From Isoetes taiwanensis (taxonomy: Eukaryota > Streptophyta > Lycopodiopsida > Isoetales > Isoetaceae): a DNA stretch of 64,000 nt. The DNA is taken from the NCBI GenBank assembly GCA_021234155.1, contig JAJEKV010000005.1, positions 11,402,572-11,466,571 on the forward strand. Direction: 5' to 3'. The notes under the pieces were generated by a model. That model did not search any database and was not told where the DNA came from. It saw only the letters and a program-made list of their open reading frames with translations. The position numbers and the translations under genes are program-made. Shown here one piece after another: positions 32,820 through 42,874 of this stretch; the stretch's first letter is position 1; each line of letters starts with the position of its first letter.

Positions 32820-33766
32820 CGTGACAAAAGTATAGGTTTTTCACGCATGACAAATATATATTTGTCACACGTGATAAATATATTTGTATATCATGCGTGA
32901 CAAACCTATATTTGTCACGAGTAACAAAATTATTTAAATATTACGCGTGACAAATGGTTTCATGTTTGTCACGTGTGAGAAAAGTTATTTGTCACGATAT
33001 TAATAAAATTCCATCGATCCGAGCCCTCGGATCGAGATTCTAGAGGGGGGGAGCATGCATGTCTCGCATGCATGTATTGCATGTCTTCTCTGGTTGGGAG
33101 ATCGCTATATTAGGCGAGGTTCTTCATCAACATCTCATAAGCGCTTCCTCTTCTCTACCCGCCCTCCCCCCCTTAATTGTTTAATGTATTTGTCGCCTGG
33201 CACGCGTGACCAGCCCCTCTATTTGAAGAGGTTTTTGTTTTGTTGTCGCGTGGCACGCGTGATCAGCCCCTCCACCTTGGAAGGTTTGTTTTGTCACATT
33301 TGTTCTAGTGTCGGTGATGTGCAGGTACAGGTTAGCAAGCGGCAGCAGCAACAGCTTCGACTTCTCCATTTGTGGGTTTTTTGGGAGTGAATTCTCAGCT
33401 TTACATTTGTCCAAGCCCCTTGCCCAAGGCTTATCACTAGGGTTTTTCCTTGAAAACCCGAAAGGGCGGGGTTTTTTAATCCCGGTGATAAGATTTCGGC
33501 AGGTACACAGACCAAACATCTATTAGCATTGTACTTCATGGGGTCCAAGTTGTATAATTGGATATTCCCTTTATTTGTCTTCGTGGGTAGTTCGCATGTG
33601 TGCGGCTATCCATTATCCACCATTGTAGAAAATCAGCTGAGATAAATGAGAAGCCTATCTATTCAGGAGGTTTTTGTCGTTTTCATGCGAGCCTCATTCT
33701 AGAATAACAATATAGTGTATTTTGCGTGACAAAAACCGTGACAAACAAGGGTTATCTCTAGTAGTG
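32820..33766 (-). mobile_element. Non-autonomous CACTA-like element, one end visible
   Basis: The right edge reads …GTTATCTCTAGTAGTG, i.e. CACTACTAGAGATAAC on the minus strand, the terminal signature of CACTA (EnSpm) elements. TTTGTCACGCGTGACAAA-type motifs occur next to it (33724-33745) and densely at ~32838-32995 in both orientations, as expected for subterminal transposase-binding repeats. No transposase is seen and the other terminus was not located, so the left limit is approximate. A ~65-bp internal duplication (TGGCACGCGTGA(C/T)CAGCCCCTC) is at ~33185-33290. Confidence 0.5.
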
Positions 33767-33769
33767 CTA

Positions 33770-35720
33770 ATACATAACTCTAACGGGGTTCTAAAAATAA
33801 AATCTAAAAAAACGCGAGCCACACAACAAGCCATGGACTCCGCAATTAAATTATGAGCCGTACATATGTCATTGAATGAAGTCAAAGAGCAACGTCTCTT
33901 GTGCACATGCGAGTTGCCAACAAAAGCAGCATTTGCAAGATGCAATCATAATCCAGATTCAATAGGCAATATACACAGAAATACTGCTTAACCAACAAGC
34001 AACACAGAAGCAACATTTCCAACATCCATTCATTATCCAGATTCCACATACAATATGTACATAGCTTCTGTGGAATATTCGTTATAGCTTCTTAGCTATG
34101 AAGCAACCTATTCATAGTTTAGGTGCCATTGACAGTGTGTACAGACGAGTGGAGAGCATTCTTGTAAGCGTATAGCCCAAGGTAGCGATCCTCTGTTTCC
34201 TGACATGATTAAAGAGGCGTGCATGAAGAAGCATGTTTTGCCTATGCAATACAACACAATTCTTCATTTCTGTTCACCTCTGCCTCTTTGTTTTGGGCCT
34301 CTCATCCTGCTAAAATCTCCAGAGCAGCATTCGACTCAACCCCGCCTTTCTTTCCAGGAGTATGTGCACTAGCATCGCATGCATCTGCAAGAAGATGCAG
34401 CCTATCCTGGCAGATTTGTAATGGCTTAGATGGCACCTCTACAAAAGTGCCGCAGTCTAGCCCAATTGAACATCCAACACCCGAGCCACTCTCAGGTGGG
34501 CACCCCCCTCCCCCAAATGTAAGCAAGAATATGAACTGGACATCCTGCCCTCGACCATTGCTTGTCTCTTGCAAAACTTGAAGATAAAGAAACCGATCCA
34601 TAAATCCGTGTTTGGCATCTCGTTCAAACAGATTTGGAAACTCATGTGCACATTTCCACGGGGCCCGGACGAGCCTAGAAGGAGTCTGCTTCTATTGGCC
34701 AAGAATGCAGTTCATCCACCAATGGACGGCCAAGAATAAGGAAAAAAGTAACCATTGTAAAAAGGAGAGAAAAAATGGACGGCCAGGGGTATTTTGGAAT
34801 TCCAACCCTTAAAACTGAGAGGAAGAATGATTGCACAACTCTAATGGTCTTGATTGCAAAATTTCCATCCGGCCGTTAAATTAAGAGCTTCAATTTTTAA
34901 TGCTCGACTCTAGGAATGAGCTTCTAAACTCCGTTAGCAAATAATGTTATTTTTTCGTGACCCTTAGATGGTGGCACAATTCATAGGATATTCCTTCTCC
35001 ACACATCCTGTTCGCCCATCAGCAGCCTTTCTGGAGTCAAACTGGCCCCTGTTGACCCAATTTTAAAGAGGGCGCCTAAAAACCAAACACCATGGTTAAG
35101 ATAGTATAGAAACATAAGGTATCTATACAATATAGTATCATACTAATACAATACAGTACTGCACAACTCAAACATAGCATCAGCATTTTACTAGGACATG
35201 CGCATTCCAATATGACATGAGTCTGGGGAATTGATCCCCAATTCCAATCCAATGCTCAAGGCTTCTCAACTTGCTCTGCACAAACGAGCAGCTTAATATT
35301 TCCTAGACAAACTCCGCCTGAACAACGCCAATGCCGTGAAAAATTGAAATATTAATATTTAATATGAACATCAGAATTATGCGAACAACTGATAGGAGCG
35401 AATCAAAACGATCACAGTATTAACAACCGTCTTGTGAAACTAAGAACAAATACGGATTATGATCAAGCTTCAATAGAAGAATCATCTGGTGAACTCAGAT
35501 CTTGGGAAGGAATATCAATGGCAAGGAAAACAACTGAATCAAAGTTTCTGCAGAGGGTCTGCTTGGTCGCTGCTGCAGGATTTGGCCGCTGCAAAAAGGT
35601 CCCTTTTGTCAGAGCGACAGCACCCCTACACCTAGTGTCTTTCATAGATCTATGGTGGGACATGTATTTCACCATTCTATACGAATGTCTTAATTTTACT
35701 TTACTGAGCTCCTTTTTTCA
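33770..35720. other. No certain gene; one exon-like minus-strand frame
   Basis: The minus frame 34302-34601 (about 99 codons, GGGGCPPESGSGVGCSIG, then ICQDRLHLLADACDAS) reads protein-like and ends in a stop, but lacks a recognised domain and a clear partner exon. The plus frame 35434-35739 is similar in quality. Both are kept as weak candidates only. Confidence 0.25.
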
Positions 35721-35724
35721 CCGT

Positions 35725-36030
35725 AGTCACAAAATATGACTGACATATACAATATATGACACCTTTTGTGACTCCAAGTCTAAAAATGAGACACACAAAT
35801 TTAAACTTGCTTTTCCACTGCATGGTAGTCATAAAATATGACACCATTAAAATACTAGTGGTCTTATTTAGTTATATATTCAAAATGTCTTATTTTGCGG
35901 CGGGGAAAATCCCCCAGAATAAAATAAGACTCCATTTACAATCCAAACCTATTTCGAACCTAAATAAGACACGTCTTATTTTCATCGTGGAAAAGTGATT
36001 TTCTTTTAAGACAATAGGTGGCCAACATTA
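35725..36030. repeat. Dispersed repeat, copy 2
   Basis: Matches 30258-30480 plus 30675-30740 in the same order and orientation. It also carries GTCTTATTT and AAATAAGAC inverted phrases and a GGGGAAAATCCCC palindrome at ~35906. It lacks the SINE-like insert of copy 1. Confidence 0.7.
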
Positions 36031-36679
36031 TTTGATAAAATATAACAAGATTGCATATTAAATAGGAGTGTTGTAGCACTCCCGTTTCAAGATTCCTCTT
36101 AAAAAATTTGCTATGCTCTCAAAATTGTAACCAAGCTTACTGATGTTTGTGTTATTTTTAAATAGCATTTTAGCCCCTTAAAAATAGCACAAATGGGTAA
36201 GTGTGAAGCACACACTCAAAAAGAGGCCAAAATTACCTTCAAAGATTCTATTGTTAAGAAAGCAGGAAAAAAAACAAAAAAACTTGAGTTTTGAGGAGGT
36301 GCAACAACATTCAATAACAAATTGATAAGAGGTTAACTTGAATAAGTTCTGTCAAACACGATTAACACTAAATAATTTAGAATATTTGTAATTCAGAGGT
36401 CGGCCAAAGCATGGAACTGGGGGGCATTTTTGTGCCAGCCAAGCACCCCCTAAGCACCTAATGCTGAAAATTTTACTTTTTTTTTATCTTTTTTTTTTTC
36501 TATGACTCCGATGAAGCTGAAATTTTGTATTCCAGGGAGTAATATGAGTGCATTTGAGGGAAAAATATCAAAAAAATAAAAGAAAAATATTTTTCAAAAA
36601 TACAAATAAAATAGCCCCAGAAAGCACCCACTAAGCACCATGTGTCGCTGACATAAAAAGTGTCCCCCACACAAAAAGT

Positions 36680-37026
36680 GTCCCCCCACCTTTTGACTCA
36701 TGTCCAAATCATAATCTTCGGCATGTTGCATGCTTGTCCCTGGTTGTTCTGCATTCTTCTGCTGGTTCTCAGGCTCCCTCTCAAGAACTGTTGCTTCTCT
36801 ACCTTTCTCTTGCGAAGAAGGAGCCCCCAAGGAGCCACAGCTTGTAGTTCCGCAAATGTGGTTTCATCGTCCACAAAACTTATGGGAGGAGGTTGTACTT
36901 CTGAAGAAGTAACTTTGGTAAAATCGGATGAAGTTTTGGCTCCTAGATCTTCATTTTCATTAGGAAGGGAAGGCATGGCAGACAACCTCATCTTTATGAA
37001 GTTCACAACCTCCTTGTCTATATCCA
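36680..37026 (-). pseudogene. Protein-like frame abutting the LTR, host or element fragment
   Basis: Reading leftwards from the LTR edge, an acidic frame (DIDKEVVNFIKMRLSAMP…SSEVQPPPISFVDDE) runs to about 36840, then continues after one frame change (LEREPENQQKNAEQPGTSMQ) to about 36680. It lies outside the retroelement, directly at the terminal TG of the left LTR, so the element may have inserted into this coding fragment. No family is recognised. Confidence 0.3.
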
Positions 37027-38208
37027 TGTTGATCCTCAACCTGGCTTCAAAGGTCAACCACAATAAGCCAACTTGAGTATAAACCCAAATTGGGGTTAGG
37101 ACCTCCAGATCACTTAAGGTGATCAGTCTATGGAAGATAAGTATATTGAAAGAACCAAAAACTCAAAGTTTTCTTACCCTTCCCATTTCTAAAAAATGGA
37201 ACCTCGACTCAAATTGATGTAGCAGTCGAAAATAAATTGGTTCTTTGAGTCAGATGATTTAGACTGGCACAAAAAAGTTGTAGAAAGACAAGGGTGAAGC
37301 CCCTGACCAAGTCAGATCATTATCCTGAAAGATATTCAAGCTTAAAGTGGAGTCAAAATTTGGTCAATGGCAGTCAAACTGTAAAACAGTGATCAGGAAA
37401 ATGGAACTAGAGTTCCTGATCACTTTTTTGGGAATTTCCAAAGCCAATATATCACAAGGCTACTCTGGAGTGTGGACATGAAAGCATATTTTCATTTGGA
37501 TGCTCATAAGTATTTTTTGCACTAAGATTTTGCAAAATACAGTCAATAACAATCAAAACAGAATGCAATTTTTTCTAACTCGAGTTGTAGATGGGATTTT
37601 TTGGTTTTTTCAAAGCATATAGGTCTCAGATGTTTCAGGGATTGATGGCAACTGGACCAAGAATAATTAAGAACATAGGGGAATTTTCTGCAGTATTTTT
37701 TTGAAAGGCAAAATTGTCAAGAATCATATCAGAGAGAATTTCTTCAACTTGGCATCAAATTTTCATTGATATGGAGGTAAATCAATCATAATAATAATGG
37801 ATAATAGTATTTCAGTACTTCAAATGCAAGAAAATATCAACTTCAGGTCATCAAATAATTTCAAGAGATAATTTCAACCAAATCTCTTTGGATTTGATCG
37901 GGGAGTACTCAGAATCTTCACCAATCCTTCAAGCAATGATCATTGTAAGGTTTGAGCGCTTCTGGGCCTTCGAAAACTGCCTGTGTATGTTCGTTACAGT
38001 ATATAGGTTTGATTTTGAGATTTCCGGGATTACAGACCATGATTTTAGGCTTAATGTGTTGCTTAGATGGAGGAATCCAAGAATAGTTACAGAGCGGGAG
38101 GATCCAATTCCGGCGGGATATAAGCAGATTTCCAAATCTTAGGGTTGAAGACCGTATTTTTCGGCAAAACTCGCGATACGGTTCGCATATTTTGAGGCGT
38201 ATATGCCC
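37027..38208 (-). repeat. LTR, left copy (3' LTR)
   Basis: The plus-strand left edge is TGTTGATCCTCAACC. It is collinear with 46508-47685 over the whole length. Homology stops at TATATGCCCGA (~38208), where pol-derived sequence (repeated CACCACCAAGTCG on the minus strand) begins without a polypurine tract, so the 5' end of this LTR seems trimmed by deletion or recombination. Confidence 0.9.
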
Positions 38209-38389
38209 GAGTGGCTCTGTCGGTTAGTTTGGCTACCCAACCGACTTGGTGGTGTTTGGCTCCCCACACGACTTGGTGGTGGTGTAAGGCTTGGAGAGAT
38301 GATCCCATGTTGTAGAAAATCCCTAATAGGTTGCTGCCATCCTCCTTTGGCTTGATCTTCTTGAGTTACCTCTAAATGTGCTAAACAAA
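38209..38389 (-). pseudogene. Gypsy pol: linker before integrase, truncated
   Basis: The minus frame reads LAHLEVTQEDQAKGGWQQ followed by PIRDFLQHG, the conserved linker between RNase H and integrase in Ty3/Gypsy pol. It then runs into a low-complexity Ser/Pro/Arg stretch (PPPSRVGSQTPPSRLGSQ) and the LTR. No His-His-Cys-Cys or DDE integrase motifs follow. Confidence 0.7.
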
Positions 38390-40567
38390 GTTTAAAATGA
38401 AACGCACTAATTTGCTCAAAACGCACTTCAAAAGGAATCTTTGAAAGATTCCCTAAAATCCCCCCAAAAATGTCCCTTTTGTGGTATATTTGTGACAAGT
38501 GTGACAATTTGAAAATTTTAGGCATCATTTTGGAGGGGGGTGTGAACTTAGCTTCCATTCAAAATTGTTTGACATCCCTTTTTGGCCCCCCTAGTTTGGT
38601 TTCCGAAATAGTAATATTTTCAAAAACTAAACAAAATAGACATTGGAAAAAACAGCAAGCACACTAAAGTGCCAAAAAGGTATTTTATTCAAAGTTTTCC
38701 AAATCAGTACAAAACTATGAACAAAAACGTAAAAATGCAACACATTTTGACATTGCCTCATTGAAGCAAACATTTTCACATGAAAGTATGCCTCATTGAA
38801 CAAACTTACACTTTGAAGCCAAGTTGGAGTCGAAGACGCCGCTCTTCGCCTTATATACTTGCTCTTATTTGCTCATCCGTCTTGCTATAGACTTATGTAT
38901 ACCACGATGACAATGCGTGGACATAACGTCTTCAAAATAAATTTCTGGGTGGTATAGATTTATACCACAATAGGTAGTGCTGTGCGGATATGACATGCCA
39001 GAGAGTTCGCATGGTATAAATTTATACCGCAAGTGGACTCGAGCGGTATAAATTTATACCGCAAGAGGACTCGAGCGGTATAAATTTATACCGCGAGAGC
39101 TCTCTCGATTCACTGCGAGAGCTCTCACGGTATAAATTTATACCGTGAGAGCTCCTCGTTATACCCACGAGAGCTCTCGGTATAAATTTATACCATGACA
39201 GACTCTCTAAGTATAAATTTATACCGCAGAAAACCTTCAGACAACCAATTTATACACATATATGTGTATATATATATAATATATACACATAATTACATAT
39301 ATATATCCGACAAGAAAAGAGAACTCTTGCGGTATAAATCTATACGGAGAAACGGTATAAATTTTTACCGAATTGCATATATATATAAGACTTTTATATA
39401 TATATGTATATGTATATATGCAGTCCAGAGATAAAGTATATATCGTGTAAAATCTTTTGGGGTCTTTCTTGCTCGCCAAAGGGTTTGGCAACTGAAAACT
39501 ACTAAAGTAACACACATAAGGGATAATTTTACACACTGTTCTTAGTTTTTTAGTCTAAAAAGTTCTAAAACGGTTCTAAATTTTCTGAGCTTGTAATGCA
39601 ATGTTAGAGCATAAAGTAGTCAAATCATGTTGTTATTTCTACTTTTTTTCTCTACATACATGCGAACTTCACTCCAGGCAGCTAAAAAATTGCTACTAAA
39701 GGCAAAGAACTCCAAAATATTATGGTGACACAGGTGTTTGACTAGAAGGAAACCACATGGTTTATCCAGAGGAGAGCGAGGAGTAGCAACCCCTCAGAAG
39801 TTTACCTATTTATTTACAAAATATATAGGAAAGGGTAAGGCAGACGAATACTTCACTGCCAGAGAAATGTGCATGGTGCCCACTGCTACAGATGATGTAA
39901 TTGTGATGAATATGCTCAACATTGCTAAGGAGGTTGACTATCTTTTGAGCATCACCATGTTGTAGATTGGTATGTGCGTTCAGAAATACATCTCTGAGAA
40001 TAAAAAGGGGGGCATGTAATCACATGGCTTCATTACTTCAACTTTTGTATCCTGTGATATAAATTTATCTTTGCATCATCAACTAAAACTTCAGCTTAAC
40101 TACAAGACATCGTGGATGTATTGGTATTTGTAATACTATGTGATGCAAAAACAATGGTTTGTCATTCAAGAAGTTTGTTCAACTGCTTCCCAATGTGTTT
40201 TAGGGTCCATTAGGATGTTCAGCCAAAATGGTTGTGAAATAACAAATTTCCTGTCTTCTAAAACAGCTAATATAAAAACTTTCAGGGACAAGGTACAAAA
40301 GCATCTAATTTCTTCATACGAATTTGCCCCATAGTCAATCTTTGAATTTCATTGTAGTTCTTTCCCCCTCTACAATGGGATTTTTTTTGTGTGTGTGTTT
40401 TTCTTAATATTAAGTCTTCTTAAAATGTCTGTTTTCACGAGCAGTTTTATAAATCTTTGGACTAAAGGTAATAAAAGGGCCCTTTTTAGAGGGATTTTAG
40501 AATTTTATAAATTTTCAGAAGGAATCTTCCAAACGCACTTCTTAAATAAGTGCGTTTCATTTTAAAC
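38390..40567. mobile_element. Non-autonomous DNA transposon with ~95-bp TIRs inserted in pol
   Basis: The left end GTTTAAAATGAAACGCACT (38390) and right end AGTGCGTTTCATTTTAAAC (40567) are inverted. Weaker inverted similarity extends ~95 bp inward (GGAATCTT, CTAAAATCCC). The flanking pol frames join without loss when the insert is removed with one copy of TTAA (or TA). No transposase is encoded. Two short frames at 39738-39965 and 40140-40334 are unrecognised. The element contains the palindrome array at 38950-39372. Confidence 0.75.
38950..39372. repeat. Array of nine palindromes, core CGGTATAAATTTATACCG
   Basis: Copies start at 38950, 39012, 39044, 39076, 39128, 39178, 39209, 39332 and 39355. 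Three are exact 18-bp palindromes, and that at 39119-39154 extends to a perfect 36-bp palindrome whose outer parts are GAGCTCTCA/TGAGAGCTC. Spacers carry CTCGAG and GAGAGCTCTC palindromes. An AT-rich (TATA)n tract at ~39250-39310 interrupts the array. Confidence 0.93.
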
Positions 40568-41133
40568 CTTGTTGCTACTGCAAGTGAAGCGTCAGTAGTA
40601 TTCAATTCATCTTCATGGTCAAAAAATATGTAAGGCAAGTAGAGGCTAGGATTTCGTGTCAAGTGCAACTCTTTTAACGAAATATTATAACTTTGCAACT
40701 TACAAGCCCACCTCTGGATCTTTGGTTTATTAGTTGCTTTACCAAATAGCAAGTCCATTGGGTTTTGCTTCATGTGAACTTGAACTTGGCTCTTCAGAAG
40801 CAAATGTCCTTGTCTATTAATAAGAAACATGAGAGCAGCAGCACTTTTTTCTATTCTGGTGTATCTTTCTTCAAGAGCAGACCATTGTTTGCTTGCAAAA
40901 ACTATAGCATGCTTATGCTGCAAAATGGCTAAACCTATGGCCTTTTTAGTAACAGTGATATAAACTTCAAATGGCATGCTCAGATCTGGTTTTTTCAAAA
41001 GAGTAGCTTCACATATAGATGAAATGAGAAAGTCAAAAGCCTCTTGGCATTCTGAAGTCCATGTGATAGGTATGTGCTTGCTTTCAGATTTAGAAAATTT
41101 ACCTACCCTGGTCAGCCTAGAAATGTGACTCAA
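40568..41133 (-). pseudogene. Gypsy RNase H (connection-like), catalytic residues lost
   Basis: The minus frame, from LSHISRLTRVGKF, contains WTSECQEAFDFL (RT/RNase H hinge), then PFEVYITVTKKAIGLAIL where the family has a D-A-S catalytic start, then SALEERYTRIEKSAAALMF, IQRWACKLQSYNISL and LHLTRNPSLYLPY where an Asp is expected near the end. The first and last catalytic Asp are gone, so it can only serve as a structural tether. It follows the RT frame after a one-base shift near 41135 and ends at the transposon insertion. Confidence 0.75.
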
Positions 41134-42874
41134 GATATATGAGCAAAATTTGGAATATACATTCTAAGGAAACTCGTCATACCAATAAAGCTCTTAACCT
41201 GCTTTAAATTCTTGGGAGGTGCTAGCTTTGTGAGGGCTTCAATCTTATCTTGAGCAACTTGAATACCTTGGCTGGATACTTCATGTCCTAAGAGCTGTCC
41301 TTTTGATGCAAAAAAGATGCATTTTTTTGGATTTAGATTAACTCCTGAAGTTCTGCATAAAGAGCAAATTTTTGCAAGTAATTTTACATGGTTAGTAGAG
41401 TGAGAACCCAAACAAAGGTCATCTAGATACACCCTAAACTCTTCAGCAGACATGGTTTTGAAAATAACGTCCATTGCTCTTTGGAAAGTAGCTGGGGCAT
41501 TCATTAGGCCAAATGGCATTCTTTTCATAGCATATGTACCCCAGGGAGTGATAAATGAAGTCTTTGGCTGATCCTCCTCTTTCATACTAATCTGATTAAA
41601 CCCTGAAAAACCATCCAAAAATGAGTACATGTCTTTCCCTGCAACAGCATATAAAATTTCTTCTAGAAAAGGCAAAGGATAACAATCTTTTATGGTGGCT
41701 TTGTTCAGGTCTCGATAATCTATACAAATTCTCAAAGCACCATTCTTTTTTTCCACTGGAACAATGCATGACACCCATTCAGGATTAATAATTTCCACAA
41801 TAACACCTGCATCCAACATCTTATGCAACTCATCCTTGATTAGATCTAAAAGTGAAGCATTGATCCTCCTTAACTTCTGGAAAACAGGTTTACACCCCTC
41901 CTTAATTTTAATTTCAAATTGACATACCTCTTCCTTGATACCAATGAGCTTAGAATAATCCCAAGCAAACACATCACTTCTCTCTTCAAAGAATTTGGTA
42001 ATCTCTTCCTTATTTTGTGTATCAAAGAGATCTTCCACAAACAGAGTTCTTTGCTGGCCATGTTTATTAATAATAACTTCATTGGTTGCTTCTTCTTGTG
42101 ATGCATTTATAACTAATATGGGGCAAAATTCCTTAACCTCATCCTCATCAAGATCTTCCTCTGGTATAGCTCCTTCAGATAAATAAGTCATTAAGGTATC
42201 CCTGCACAAAGCATCAGCTTCCCAATTCTGCTCCCTTGGGATATGAGTAATTTCCCAGGAAGTAAAGTAAGCAAGCATTCCCATTACCTGGTTTCTCAGA
42301 GACTCCATGTCAGCATTCTTGGCCTGATATTCACCACTAACCTGTCTGCAAACTAACTGAGAATCTCCATAAATGTGTATGATTGAAATGTCCATAGCCT
42401 TAGCTTCTTGGAGTCCTGCAATCAAAGCCTTGTACTCTGCTACATTAGAAGTTATTTGGGGAAAAATCCTTCCTACCTTAGCCAAGAGTTTATTGGAAGT
42501 ATCCTTCAATATAGCTGCAGATGAAGCTACATTTAATTTTTTTGAAATCCCTCCATCAAACCATAAACACCCTTCTTTTCCATTCTCAGAAGGTAGTGCA
42601 CACTCTCTAATCAAGGGAATCAGATCAATTTTCTTTATGCTAGGTGTTGCTAGACTATAAGATCCTAGGGGCTCTTCTATAAGCATTTCTTTAATAAAGT
42701 GTACCTCTTCCTTGAAGCCATAAGAACCATCCTGGTTGTAAATTGTGGCCACTTGAGTGCCATTTGAAATGGTGCATCTCCCCTCAGACCAGATTGGCCT
42801 AGCATCAACTGTAGCCATCCACCTTCTCCCTAGCAAGAGATCATATATATCTGCATCTTCTCCTAAATCTTCAA
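41130..42874 (-). CDS. Pol: protease C-terminus, RNase H1-type domain, reverse transcriptase
   Basis: A long minus frame (568 codons from ATG 42836, open a little upstream through DIYDLLLGRRW, the end of the protease). Residues ~88-215 are an RNase H1-type domain with all four acidic residues: LWFDGG (D94), NVAEYKALIAG (E134), IYGDSQLV (D158) and WEADAL (D208). Residues ~300-510 are Gypsy RT: CKPVFQKLRRI, RICIDYRDLNKAT, SFLDGFSGFNQI (D408), MPFGLMNAPATFQRAM and VYLDDLCLGS (D472, D473), then NLNPKKCIF and LLGHEVSSQGI. It ends in a frameshift at FAHIS. An RNase H1 domain before RT is not the usual Gypsy order. The RT looks intact, but the element cannot be autonomous. Confidence 0.88.

Noticed and set aside
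39195..39536. Tyr/Ile-rich frames on both strands
   Set aside because: AT-rich palindrome and TATA repeat DNA, without codon character.
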